A stretch of 64,000 nt of DNA. Origin: Boesenbergia rotunda (lineage: Eukaryota; Streptophyta; Magnoliopsida; Zingiberales; Zingiberaceae). Where the stretch lies: contig JAGFNQ010001114.1 in assembly GCA_024364735.1 (NCBI GenBank), positions 787,878-851,877 on the forward strand. The letters run 5' to 3'. Below the pieces are notes generated by a model. That model did no database searches, was not told where the DNA came from, and saw nothing but the letters and a program-made list of their open reading frames with translations. Below, piece after piece: positions 34,758 through 45,944 of the stretch; position 1 is the stretch's first letter; the number at the start of each line of letters is the position of its first letter. The position numbers and the translations under genes were made by a program.

Positions 34758-35808
34758 TGATCATGTCGCGAAGTGAGTTGGACGCCCCTACAGCTGAGCG
34801 AGTCTCCAGAGAGAGCGAGGTCGCTGAGGTGGTCTAACGAGCTAGATCACCTCGAACCTGCAAGACATGGACTGTTAGAACCTGCCGAGAAAAGTCCCCG
34901 GCCAGGCACTCCGACGGTCAAGTCAGTACTTAGCGGTGGCAATGGAAAGCAATAGAACAATAAGAATTGCACTATTGCGCGTACCTGGAAAATGCGGAGT
35001 GAGGAGGCCTATATAGCCGGGGAAGCTGACAGCTTCTGCCCCGCCTGCCACCTGTTGTCATGTAGCGAGGACAAGGTAGGACATGACCAGAGGTGGCAGG
35101 ATAAAGTAGCGCATGCTGTATTAAGGAAAGGGGCACTGCCAACTTAAGGGTTGGCGCCGTTGGACGCCGCTCAGCCTAACATCAGGGTATATGAGCTTGG
35201 TATGGGGGGACAGGATATGACAGGGAAATCAATGCCTCGGCGAGTTATCCGCCACTTGGGACCGAGATGGTTCCAGTCCTGTGCCGATCCCGTACAGCTT
35301 CTGGTAGCTTGGTGTCAGGGAGTGGTTGTGCCGACTAGGGGCACTGAGGGATAAGGCCGGCTGAGGGCCTGCGAGGGTGCCGACTGGGGGCACTAAGTAA
35401 CGATGCCGGCTGAGGGCCTGCGAGGGTGCCGACTGGGGGCACTAGGTAACGATGCCAGCTGAGGGCCTATGATGGTGCCGACTGGGTACTGAGTAATGCC
35501 TCCTCCGGTTCGGGCTTACCCCCGGAGTGTGGACTGCCACGCGTCTGCGGGGAGCCAAACTGGGAGGGGTATTAGAGCGTAGACACCCGACTTGGGCTTG
35601 ACCTGATACTAACGAACGTGGGCCGCCACGCGTCAATTTAGGGGCCTGGATCTGACGGACACCCATCTGCCGGGCCTTGACAACCCACTAACCACCTTTC
35701 TCCTGATTAGGCGCCAGGTTGCCGGGCCAGGCTACACGCAAGTTGGCCCAGGATCAGTATCTAAAGTTGATGTTGCCATTTGCACATTAGGCGGTAAATG
35801 CTTCAACA
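34758..35808 (-). repeat. Probable 5' LTR of G2
   Basis: The inner end (34758) is set by the primer site. The outer end is a guess: TGTTGAAGCATTTACC on the minus strand at 35808 would give TG...CA and 1051 bp. It contains a 49-bp tandem repeat (35325-35505). Confidence 0.5.
35325..35505. repeat. 49-bp tandem repeat, about 3.5 units, in the G2 LTR
   Basis: The unit is GGTGCCGACTGGGGGCACTA, AGTAACGATGCCGGCTGAGG, GCCTGCGAG; the outer units have decayed. Confidence 0.85.
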
Positions 35809-35831
35809 TCAACTCCTTAAAAGCTTTAAAT

Positions 35832-36047
35832 TCAGATTCCATATTTATTCATTTTCTCACGTAATGTGACATTCTCGTGATGAAGTTCTTGATTCGAAAC
35901 AACATGTCCTCTTACATCTTTAGGCCTCACTCCTCTTCCATGGTCAAACACATGATCATGTGGTTGAGGTCCAAAATATTTCTCATCAAGTTGAATACCT
36001 GACAAGGAAGAATCTTTTCGAATGACCTCGCAAATCTCATCCTTCAA
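35832..36047 (-). pseudogene. Unrecognised 71-codon frame, perhaps transposon-derived
   Basis: The minus strand encodes DEICEVIRKDSSLSGIQLDEKYFG and HVFDHGRGVRPKDVRG, ending in a helix-forming tail. The pattern Gly-Pro...Gly-Arg-Gly-Val resembles a segment in plant CACTA-type transposon proteins, and a CACTA end lies 700 bp away. But the element at that end extends away from this frame. Function is unknown; the frame could also be chance. Confidence 0.3.
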
Positions 36048-36160
36048 TAAGTTGGAGAAATGAATTAAAATATTATATACTCACATATTTTTCCATTGCA
36101 TAAAGATGAACAATAAGATCTCCCTTTTTTCATGTCTCAAAAAAGATTGATGTTTTTCAA

Positions 36161-36305
36161 TACATCTATTTTTCAGTACAACCTTGAGGTTTCGTTAGAC
36201 ATCTATTTTTCAGTACACAACGACCTTGAGGTTTCGTCATACATCTATTTTTCAGTACACAACGACCTTGAGGTTTCATCATACATCTATTTTTCAGTAC
36301 ACAAC
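36161..36305. repeat. 42-bp tandem repeat, 4 units
   Basis: The unit is ACATCTATTTTTCAGTACAC followed by AACGACCTTGAGGTTTCGTCAT. The first spacing is 38 bp, the others 42. Confidence 0.88.
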
Positions 36306-36765
36306 TGTTTGATCACATTCATAGTCAAATATTGATTATACATGATGAACTGAATGTATACCCAAATGTTATTGTCACGCTACCAGAGTCTATGCTTGCT
36401 CGAAAATCAGACAACACCTCCTCTGTATGATGGACAATATGAAACTTAGAATACATGCAACTCAATATTATATATATCATAGTCACACACGGTTAGTAAC
36501 CACACAATCACAACAATATATACAACACAACCATGCAGTTAAAATAAATATAATAAACTCTGATAAAATAATACGTCAAACCGAAAGTCCTCGAAAAATA
36601 AATACAAGTCTACTAAAGTAATAAAACAACATCATGTCCCCTAAGAAAAACAAAAATAACAGACAAGTCTAAAACCAATGATAATGACGCGACTCTGTGA
36701 GACTAGCAAATGGATCCTCTCCTGGCGGCATAAATCGTAGGTATCAACTACCTGAAATAAGGGGT
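36306..36765. other. AT-rich stretch without recognisable gene
   Basis: No conserved frame. TTGTCACGCTACCAGAGTC at 36373 is faintly like the outer end of the G1-type LTR, too weak to call. Confidence 0.4.
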
Positions 36766-37450
36766 CACTACACCAAAATATGTGCTTTGCGACGGTTCAT
36801 TATATGGTTTACGGTGGTTCAAACCGCCACTATTAACCATTGGTGGTGGTTTGGAAACTGCCGCTATCCTGAGCATCGCCAGCCATTTTGCCATGATTTT
36901 AAGCAATCGCTGGCACAACTGCCACGAGTTATTTTGAGACAGTTTTGATGATGGTTGAACCGCCGCGAATCACTATTTTAAAAAATCACGTTAAAGGTTT
37001 AGCGGCGGTTTCTGAACCGCCGCACATTGTTAATACCGGCGATTCCTAAATCGTCGCAAATTGTTAATAGCATTACCACCACAACCTGTTGCCATAAATT
37101 TTTTGCACTAGTTTCAACCACCACCAATTTTATTGGCATGAAATTGCTAAAATTATTGCGACTATTAGTTAACATTATGCTGAATTAATTTGTTGAAGTT
37201 GAGCAGCGGTTTCCGAACTGTCGCAAATGGTTAATAATAACGGTTCGTCAACCGTCGCAACTTTCTGCCACAAATTTTTTCTAGCTATTTCAACAGCCAC
37301 CAATTTTATTGCCATGAACTTGCTAAAATTATTGCGATGGTTTATGTAATCATCGCTATTAGTTAATATTACGCTAAACTAATTTGTTGCAGTTTGAAAT
37401 CATCGCAACTAATTTATTTATTTATTTTTTGAATTGTCACTACTAAATTT
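36766..37450 (+). mobile_element. CACTA (En/Spm-type) transposon end with subterminal repeats
   Basis: CACTACACCAAAATATG at 36766 is the standard CACTA-type terminus. The next 650 bp hold many copies, in both orientations, of a GCGRCGGTTT...AACCGYCGC motif (for example 37000-37023), the subterminal repeats to which this transposase class binds. The opposite end (TTTTGGTGTAGTG) is not found to the right, so the element is truncated or its other end is lost. No transposase domain is seen inside. Confidence 0.7.
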
Positions 37451-37599
37451 AATTCACAAGGTATTAAGAACAAACTAATGCATAAAATGTAAGTTTATCT
37501 TGCTAAGGTCTAAGGAAATACATATTCTTTACACAAAAGAAACTTAACATCAATAGACCTATAATCTAAAGAAAAAAGACTAAGGATTAGATGATGATG

Positions 37600-37800
37600 A
37601 TGTCGGTGCAGTTTGCATTAACGGTCAAACTCAGATTTTGATAAATGATAAATATGTTAAAGTTAGGTTTGTGGTTATTTAACCTTTTTACCGAACATAC
37701 AGGTTTGAAAGACTTATAACCAGATACCAAGCTGATGTCCAGGGTGGTAGAGTCTTGGTGGAAAGTCCAGTTGGGTCTGCGAGGTCTGACAACTGACAAC
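37600..37800 (+). repeat. Scrap of a SIRE-like LTR
   Basis: TGTCGGTGCAG, then GGTCAAACTCAGATTTTGATAA and the GTTAAAGTTAGG region, follows the order of the start of the C5 LTR (57036-57110). Similarity fades by about 37800. There is no partner. Confidence 0.5.
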
Positions 37801-38913
37801 CATATATCTTATTTCTGCTGCTGGTTGTGGTTGCGGGGAGTCATTGAACAGTGGCAGAGCTGGAAGAGCAAAAGAAGTAGTGTCAGATGAGCAGTGGAGT
37901 CAGATGGATTATATATAGATGCACATATGTGTTGCCTAGAGAGGAACTAAAGGTGTTAAATACAATAAAATAAACGCAACCTAGAAAATTTTAGGAAAAT
38001 TTCAAAATTTTCTTAAAGCGAATTTCGGATTTACCAGAGTTGTTAGGTTAAGGTATTATGGGTTGAGATTTTTCCTAAACCCTAATTATTATGGTTGAGA
38101 GTGGGAAATACCTATTTCGAAGGGTTTACTTTCTATTAAACCTAACTTATAGGGGCGATGTTTTAATAACCAAAACTTGTGGAGGGTTAATTTGTTTAAA
38201 CCCTAAAAGTTAAGGGTGAGGTTTTGATAACTCGAATCTCAGGGGTTGAAAGGAAAAAATGCACATCACATAAGTTTCGGCATTTTACCAAACGACGCAA
38301 GTGAGAAATCGTAATTACCAAAAAACATCCTGAGGTTTGGTTTTTACCAAAGGGCGCACCAAAAATTGTGTTCTTCCTCTTATACCCCTCCCACCAACAA
38401 TTCCCTTTCTCAGTTAGCTTTCCGAGACATCCGAACTACTTTTTCAGAGTTTTCAATTTAAAATAAGAGATTGTGGTTCGGATGCCCCAGTGATTCGACT
38501 TTTTCTTCTTTCTCTCTCAGTGCAGCAACCTAATTGTCATTGCCGAAGTTGGAGAACATTATGGGCACCCTAGCTGTGTTATAGTCGCGAGTTCATCCCC
38601 CCAATCCCTCCCCCCAACTAAAACCCTAGGCAAGTCTATTCGTGTGTCCCTCAAGCGACTTTAAGGGTTTGCATGGAAGTCCACACTGATCGGCACTCTC
38701 CAGAGTAGGGGTTAGGGTTTCTGCATTGCTTTATTTTCATAATGGCGGAAAAAGGTCTGTGGGTGTTTCAGCCTCTTCTTCCTTAGTATTATCCACCAAG
38801 GTATGTTAGCGAGCTGATTAGGTTAAAACAACACTATTTTTTAGCATGCTTATAAAAAATTTCATATTGATTGATGGGGTTGAATAGCCCGGAGCGGGCA
38901 CGAGGGATGAAGA
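37801..38913. other. Region without clear gene; possible scrap of a host gene 5' end
   Basis: It contains AAACCCTAA-like words (38080-38210), an ACCAAA(C/G)GGCGCA motif twice and a CCCTAGG-rich leader. At 38742 an ATG opens MAEKGLWVFQPLLP, then TAG; 30 bp later AAG/GTATGT would be a good splice donor (about 38800). This looks like a 5' UTR and first exon with one nonsense change, but I cannot name the gene. Confidence 0.3.
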
Positions 38914-39599
38914 TGTTGCGTGGCGCAACATGACAAGTATGAGCTACTCTTCGTTAGCCCCCGGAGTCCCCTTGGGACACTTACCCTGGAAAAGCAAAGT
39001 GAAAAACCCCTTCCGGGATCACCCCGCGAAGTCGGGGCCCGAGACCGCCTCGAGGAGGCGGAGCGCTCGCATAAGACCCCGAGATCACCTCAGGGAAGCG
39101 GAACCCAACCCATCTTCGACTTTGAATAACGGACCCACTATTTGCGGCTCCGTAGATAAGGATCATCAATAGTCACTGGAGGGTCAAGACCCGTAATCCA
39201 CAGCCATTATCACCCTCATCCTTTCAACGGACTAGATTTAATGACTACGATGGTCGTTACAAAGGTGATCCTATAACCGAAGATGGAGGGAACATGGCGA
39301 AGAGTGTGGAGACACGTACGACCACTGCCACAGGTATAAACGATACTCCAACCCCTCCGGTAAAGGGATGAAGCATTCTCTACTATTCGTACTTTCTTTC
39401 TTGTTTTACACCTTTCTCCATCTCCATCTCCATTGAGACATTGACTTGAACGTCGGAGTGGGCTCCGCCGGACAACCTCCGGCGTGTTCCCCTAACGCTT
39501 GTGTTGACCTCGCAGGGCACGACGTTCCTCTCCTCCCTTCGACATCCACGTGGGCTGAACTTCGGTGACATGCCGTCGGCGTCGATTCCTTCCAGAATA
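38914..39599 (+). repeat. 5' LTR of Tat-like gypsy G3
   Basis: The inner end (39599) is fixed by the primer-binding site AATTTGGCGCCGTCTGTGGG (39600-39619). The outer end is probably TGTTGCGTGGCGCAACA at 38914. The inner 200 bp share GTCGGAGTGG.CTC.GCC and CCCCTAACGCTTGTGTT with the G4 LTR, so G3 and G4 are related but distinct families. Confidence 0.7.
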
Positions 39600-39619
39600 A
39601 ATTTGGCGCCGTCTGTGGG
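39600..39619 (+). other. Primer-binding site of G3
   Basis: AATTTGGCGCCGTCTGTGGG, as usual for the Tat/Ogre side of plant gypsy elements. Confidence 0.85.
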
Positions 39620-39648
39620 AAACCAGCAAAGCACCTGAAGGAGCACCG

Positions 39649-42236
39649 ATGGCAGGACCGGAGGGACCACCTACTACCATTACAAGAGAGGATCATGATC
39701 TCCACGAGGCCTCGCTAGAAACCCACGAGACGATGGAGGACCCAAGGAGGAACGGAGGGAGGTCGAGAGTGAGGAAATACAAATTCACCCTCAACACGGA
39801 GGGCGGGGGAGGCACGCGCATTGCCCTCGACCTCATGCCGGAACTAAGAAGTCGTCTTATAAACTGCCTGCGAAGCCATAGAGACGTTTTTGCTTGGGCT
39901 GCCAAAGAGATCAAAGGGGTTCCACCGGCTTTGGTCATGCACCACCTACATGTTGCGCCGGGAGCCCGTCCTGTGAAGCAGAGACGGTGGCACTTTGCCC
40001 CGGACCAAGATAAGGTCATTCGAGATGAGGTTCAGAAGTTGCTAAAAGCCGGACATATCCAAGAAGTCTAATTCCCGGCTTGGTTGACCAATGTAGTCCT
40101 CGTCCCTAAGCCCGGGGGCAAATGGCGGGTCTGCATAGACTTTCGCAACTTAAACAAAGTCTACCCCAAAGACAGCTATCCCCTGCCTCGGATAGACAGG
40201 TTGGTGGACTCCACGGTCGATTGTGAGTTCATCTCGATGTTGGATGCATATCAGGGCTACCACCAAGTTCCGCTCGCTCCCGAAGACCAGGAGAAAGTCA
40301 GTTTCGTGACGGCCGATGGCACGTATTATTACAACGTCATGCCTTTCAGTCTGCGCAATGCTGGCGCCACATACCAGCGGATGATGGACAAAGTCTTCAG
40401 ACACCAAATTGGGAGAAACATCGAGGTATATGTGGACGACATCCTAGTAAAGACTAACAAGGGAGGGGACATGATAGCCGACCTTGATGAAACGTTCGCC
40501 ACCCTGAGGGCCAACAAGCTGAAATTAAACCCTGCTAAATGTTTGTTCGGGGTTAAAAGTGGCAGGTTCCTGGGGTACATGGTGACAGAGAGGGGAATCG
40601 AAGTCAACGCGGAAAAGGTAAAAGCTATTCTGGATATGCCGCCCCCGCGCAATTTCAAGGAGGTACAACAACTGAATGGGAGAATCACGACGCTATCCAG
40701 ATTTATCTCCAAATCAGCAGATAGGACCCTCCCATTCTTCAAGATTTTGAGTAAAGCCGTCAAGTTTGAGTGGGACTACCAGTGTGAGAGGGCTTTTGTA
40801 GATTTAAAGATTTATCTTGTCGCCCTCCCCATTCTCTACAAGCCTGTGGAAGGGGAGACCTTGTTTGTCTATCTGTCAGCGGTGGAGCAAGTGGTAGGCT
40901 CGGCGCTCGTTCGAGAACAAGACCGGGTGCAATATCCTGTATATTTCTTCGGACACCTCCTAAAGGATGCCGAAACGCGATACACCGCAATGGAGAAGCT
41001 GGCCTACGCCTTGGTCTTGATGGCTCGAAGGTTAAGGTCGTATTTCTTAGCATATCCCATCGTGGTTCTCACCAACAGCCCGCTCGCCCGAGTCCTCACT
41101 AATCCTGAGGCTTCATGTCGGCTAATCAAATGGACAACGGAATTAAGTGAGTACGACATCGAGTATTAGCCTCGCGCCGCTATCAAGGCCCAAGCACTCT
41201 CCAACTTCATGTTGGAGACTGTCCTGGGGGCCGAGGCTGAAGGAATGTGAAAGGTCTATGTAGATGGGTCCTCCAACAGCCAGCATAGTGGGATTGGAGT
41301 GTTAATGATTTCCCCTCGGGGGGACACATTACACTTGTCCATCCGACTTCACTTCAAAGCTACCAATAATAAAGCCGAGTATGAGGCGATCCTAGCAGGC
41401 CTGCAAGCAGCCAGGCACATGGGGGTCTGTTGGGTCACAATATATTCAGACTCGCAATTGGTGGCACAACAGATAAAGGGCGATTTCGAAGTTAGGTGTG
41501 AGCGCCTGCAGAAATATGTAGCCCTTTACGAACGACTGAAGGCCTCCTTCACGGAGGTCATCTTGCAAAAGATCTCCAGGTCGGACAACGTGCGGGCTGA
41601 TGAGTTGGCCAAGCTGGCCAGCTCCCTATCCACCTGGCAGCTGAATGAGCGTAGCACAGCAGAAGAGACAGTTGCACAAGTTGGAGAAGAGGACAAGAAC
41701 GATAGCCGGACTGACTGGAGGGATCCCTACATAGCTTTCCTGCGTAACGAGACCATTCGAAGCAGGGATCAAGAGAGCCGGCTGTTTCGCCGCCGGGCAG
41801 GTAGATTCACACTGGTTGGCAATCAACTGTATAGGAGGGCATTTGCAAGACCCCTCCTAAAGTGCATCAGGTCGGAGGAAGCCAACTACGTGATGAGGGA
41901 GGTGCACGAAGGCATCTGTGGAAGTCACATCGAGGGAAAGTCCCTATCTCGGATGATCCTCTTGGCAGGGTACTTCTGGCCTACCTTACAGGCCGACGCT
42001 CTCAAGTTCGTGGTCGGATGCGAAGCTTGTCAAAGACATCACCATGTGACTCACCGCCCGACGGAGCCCCTGCGAGTTTCTACAGTATCCAGCCCCTTTC
42101 ATCAATGGGGAATGGACATTGTGGGCCCATTTCCCACTGGGCCCCAGCAGAAGAAATTTCTACTGGTCCTCGTTGATTACTTCTCCAAATGGGTAGAAGC
42201 CAAACTATTGGGGCAATCTATGGTCCGGAGTGACCA
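39649..42236 (+). pseudogene. G3 gag-pol with an in-frame deletion: gag start fused to RT, RNase H, second RNase H, integrase
   Basis: One frame with three stops (TAA 40069, TAG 41167, TGA 41248). Residues 1-40 resemble the gag start of G4 (MAGPEGPPTTITRED). By residue 80 it is in the leader of RT (HRDVFAWAAKEIKG), so capsid, zinc knuckle and protease are missing without loss of frame. RT has RVCIDFRNLNK, LPRIDRLVD, MPFSLRNAGATYQRMMDKVF, EVYVDDILVKT. Gypsy RNase H follows (FVYLSAVEQVVGSALV, Y-TAMEKLAYALV). A second, archaeal-like RNase H (KVYVDGSS, NNKAEYEAILAGLQ, YSDSQLVAQQI) marks the Tat lineage. Integrase has the zinc finger HEGICGSHIEGK / CEACQRH and WGMDIVGPFP, and is cut by copia C4. 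All three stops fit CAA, CAG or TGG hit by a transition. Confidence 0.93.
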
Positions 42237-43365
42237 TGTATTTTGATGTTTGGGCAAATGATTTAAGTTAGGTTTACCCTTGTGTATTTGATATATGTAT
42301 GTGAGTGTGCAGGGTTGCAGGGTACACATATTGACTTAGCTGGATGGCTTCAGTACGGTGAAGGGTGGCATGGAGGCAAATTGGAGGCTTGTGTGCGCAC
42401 CTGAGGGACCATGGGAGAGCAGGGACGATGAGCCGAGGGGCGCGGACTTCGAGGTGTACGTGAAGGATGACATAAAGGCAAGCTGGAGGCTTGTGTGCGC
42501 ATCTGAGGGACGAGGGCCGAAGACGAAGAAGGCAACAATTGAGGCTGCTGATGAAGAGTTAGCTGAGTCATGAAGGAACGAGAGCCGAGGGAAGAGAACT
42601 CCAAAGGCAAACCGGGAAGTGGACTTCAAAGGGCACACGTGAAGGGTGGCATGGAGGCAAGCCGAGGGCTTGCGTGCACATCCGAGGGACGATAGCCAGT
42701 GGAAGAGGACTTCAAGGGGCAAGCCAAGGGAGTGTACTTGAAGGCACACGTGAAGGAGGGTCTTCGGAGTGAGGAGGAGTGTCTTTGTAAGCTGGGCAGT
42801 CGACTGGGAATATAACAGTCGACTGCCAACAAGAACAGAAACTCACAGAATGTTATCGACCCTGGACCAGTCGACTGTCCCAGGGGCAGTCGACTGGTAA
42901 ACTGAAAAACTAGCCATTGAGAGAGTCGTTGGCTAGCTAGTTGAGTGGGACCAGTCGACTGGTAATGGACCAGTCGACTGGTAGCGGCTGGGTTCAGCTT
43001 TAAGCCTTATTTAAAAGGCTTCGTTTTAGCTGGAACCTTTGACGAATTTGGCTTTGGTCAAGAGCCAAATAGTAGTCTTTGTACTCAGAGGTGTGCTTGT
43101 GATTGTGGAGAGGTTTCTCCACCCACAAGGAGCTACACGAGTTAGCCGGAGGGCATCCGGGGAGTGATCCGCCGAAGGATCGAGGGATCATTCACTTTAC
43201 GGACAACCGTGGAGTAGGAGCATCATCTCCGAATCACATAAACGGTAACGCGTTAGCATTGTTTATTTGTATTTGTTTATTCCGCTTGCGCTTGCTAACG
43301 TGTTGGTAGAAGAAATTGAAGAAATTGCTATTCACCCCCTCTAGCTAGACGTACACGATCTAACA
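42237..43365 (+). repeat. 5' LTR of copia C4, inserted in G3 integrase
   Basis: The inner end GATCTAACA (43365) is set by the primer site AGTGGTATTAGAGC at 43366-43379. The outer end TGTATTTTGATG at about 42237 is approximate. It contains three ~50-bp segments like GAAGGGTGGCATGGAGGCAA...TGAGGGAC (42359, 42463, 42640) and six AGTCGACT palindromes (42797-42983). AGGGGGTGAATAG-type sequence near the inner end links it to the SIRE-like group. Confidence 0.75.
42797..42983. repeat. Cluster of six AGTCGACT palindromes in the C4 LTR
   Basis: CAGTCGACTG or CCAGTCGACTGG occurs six times in 187 bp, with spacings of 19 to about 60 bp. The same core is in all, while the sequence between differs. Confidence 0.85.
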
Positions 43366-43379
43366 AGTGGTATTAGAGC
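43366..43379 (+). other. Primer-binding site of copia C4
   Basis: AGTGGTATTAGAGC directly inside the 5' LTR; matches the initiator-Met tRNA 3' end with one C-to-T change. Confidence 0.8.
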
Positions 43380-43433
43380 GAAGGTCTGCTCTCGTTGGAA
43401 TAACCGCCAAAAGAGCACAAGCTAGAGGAGAGA

Positions 43434-44996
43434 ATGATGGAAGACAAGTTGGGTGACGACATCAACACTCCACCTCCGTATGATCATGAAGATTTCGACT
43501 ATTGGAGGGCAAGGATGAAGATGTGGTTTGGAATGGAGTGGGAATGTATAATGGTAATAGAAGAGCCCTTCGAAATTCCAAAGAATAAGCACGAGAAAAA
43601 GCTCCGACCTAGATCTTGAACTAAGGAGCAACAAGCACACTCTAGGGCAAATAAGAAGGTAATTGATATATTAGTTAATATTTTGCCTAATAATATTTTG
43701 AGTGGTGTAGGTGAGTATGAAAATGCATATAAGTTGTGGAACAAGTTGGAAGAATATCATGAAAACTCTACCCGAGCTCAAATGGTGGAAGAGTCAAAAG
43801 AGATAAGCCTAATAGTCCAAGAAAAGGAAAAAGAAAAAGAATTGTCAACCTCATCAAGTGAAGAGACACAATTAAGTGAGAGGTCATCCACCTCGTCAAG
43901 AGAAGAAGAAGAGATGTCAACTTCAAGAATTGAGGGGAAGAGGAGACCCTCATCAATACCGGAGCGAGAAGAAGCTCCTACCTCCACCAAAGCAAGAACA
44001 AAAGACCACATTATTTGCTTTGGGTGCAATGAAAAGGGACGCTACAAGGACAAGTGTCCAAATGGTAAGAAAAAGGAGGTAAATCCTAAACCCATTTCAA
44101 TTTCTTTTAAACCTAACATGGGTTGTAGGAATGGAGAAGCCCAAGAGAAAAGAAAGAAAATTAGATGCTTCACATGTGGAGAGCTAGGGCAATCACACCA
44201 AATGTCCAAGAAAAGGAGAGCTCAAGAAATTGGGGCATTTGAGAAGATGGGAGAAAGAGGAAAGGAAGAAAAGAAGCTCACATCAAGGGGGAGCTCCAAG
44301 GGTAAGGGAGGTAACCCCTAATTCTAAGCATGTTTCACATTTATCTATGTATACTAGAAATAATGAAAATGCTTGCTTGTGCATAATTTTGGATTTAAAT
44401 ATCATGATAGGAATAGAGTTAACAAGGTAGATCAAAACCCTAGAAAGGTCATGCATCATGATAAATCTAAGATCACTAGACCTAAGGATCAAGGCAAAAA
44501 TCCCAAGAAGGGGAGACATATGCCTAGGAAGATGGGTAGGTATAGGAATGTCCAAGGTGGACATATGGATTCTAGGGTTAAAAGCCTAGAAAGGGAAAAT
44601 CAAGTTTTGAGGGCAAGACTTGAAGAAATGGAGAAAACTCTAGAGAGATTCGCTATTGGATCTAAGGGTTTAGATATGATGTTGGGTGGTCTAAAACCCA
44701 ACCATGATAGATCGGGGTTGGGATACCGGTCTAAGGTCTCCAATGCCAATGAAAAGAAATATGCTAGGATAGCATATAACTATGGCAAGGAGAAGAAGTG
44801 CAAAAATGGCAAGGGGGTGCCATTTAAAGGTAAAAAGGATGACTTAACCATGAACAAGGTGTCTAAGGTTAAGAAGGTTAAGTTTGTAGGCCAAGAGTCA
44901 CCAGAGGTACATTGGTGTGGCCTAGTGATGGTTAAGTCACCTAGGGAGGTGGCTAGGGCTAAGAGCTCAAGGGGGAGCTCAAGGAGTCTTTGAGAT
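43434..44996 (+). pseudogene. Copia C4 gag
   Basis: ATG at 43434, then PPPYDHEDFDYWRARMKMW, the start of the UBN2-type capsid. There is a TGA at 43617 (TGG hit by G-to-A is likely), and the same frame continues to 44321. It contains AYKLWNKLEEYHE, a Ser/Glu-rich stretch, zinc knuckle 1 (CFGCNEKGRYKDKC, His replaced by Arg) and a damaged knuckle 2 (CFTCGELG...). After frameshifts, 44373-44993 encodes a basic region, a coiled coil (VKSLERENQVLRARLEEME) and GSKGLDMMLG...DRSGLGY, shared with A and C5. No pol follows. Confidence 0.85.
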
Positions 44997-45368
44997 ATAT
45001 GGTGAATGGATCTCAGGAGGCGTTCTCCTGGAGGTTTTGATGGACCATGGAGTGTGCCAAAAGAATTGGAGACGGACTTAAGTCTCAATTCTTGGGTTTT
45101 GGCACGTTGGATTTGGGTTTCATGCATGGAGATATGATATTGGGGTCATAAAGCATGAAAGTTGATTTTTGATATGTAAATGCCATATAAATCAATGCTA
45201 GGGATGCATTGTGAATTGGTATGGGCAAAGATATCAAGAGGAAACCAAAACTAGGATTTTAGGTCAAGATTTCATTGAACTAATTAGGTAGTTTTGGGTT
45301 TTGTGACAAACTTGGGAATGATGATAGATACATTTTTGAATATATTTTTCCCAAGTAGGTATGGGTAC
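44997..45368 (+). other. Non-coding end of truncated copia C4
   Basis: No frame. It corresponds in place to the gag-pol spacer of A and C5, but the sequence has diverged. At about 45368 it passes into the integrase C-terminus of G3, so pol, tail and 3' LTR of C4 and part of G3 integrase were lost together. Confidence 0.5.
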
Positions 45369-45830
45369 CAGCATTCTGTGATCCTACTGCACTACTCCGT
45401 GGGAAGGAACAGGTGAGAGACTGTTCGCATGGTCTACGGGGCTGAAGTCGTCATCCCAGTGGAAGTAGGGGAAGAGTTTACCCGACGACGATAGTATCAC
45501 AAGGAAGACAACGATCAGGAACGACTGATTGACCTTGACCTCATCACGGAGGTTCGGGACAAAGCCGCAGCTCGATTGGAAGCATACCGACGACGAATGC
45601 AGCAAGCCTATAATCGCCGGGTGATCACTCGTAGCTTTGAAGTTGGCGATAAAGTATGGAAAAGGATCAAACCGGTCGGTGACCTGGGGAAGCTGGAGCC
45701 GTAATGGGATGGGTCATACGTCATCATCAAAAAGCTCACTGGGGGTAGCTATTACCTAGAAGACAACAAAGGCAAGAGACTGGAAAGGCCCTGACACGCC
45801 AATCATCTGCGCCTTTACCATACCCAATGA
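45369..45830 (+). pseudogene. G3 integrase C-terminus
   Basis: After a frameshifted start, the frame reads VYGAEVVIPVEVGEEF, a stop, then DLITEVRDKAAARLEAYRRRM, QQAYNRRVITRSFEVGDKVW and GSYVIIKKLTGGSYYLED, ending HANHLRLY. This is the usual C-terminal (GPY/F-like) part of gypsy integrase. There are stops at TAG 45493, TAA 45702 and TGA 45791. It closes the pol gene that began at 39649. Confidence 0.85.
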
Positions 45831-45944
45831 AGTATTGCATTGTTTGTTTACTCGCTGTATTCTTTGTTTCCACTGCTTGGTAGTTCAATAAGTCAAAATT
45901 GCAAATGGAATAATATGTGGAAAGCGTTGAATCCTTATCCCTGC

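Noticed and set aside
35832..36047. A confident CACTA transposase call
   Set aside because: The resemblance is limited to a short Gly/Arg pattern, and the CACTA end nearby points away from it.
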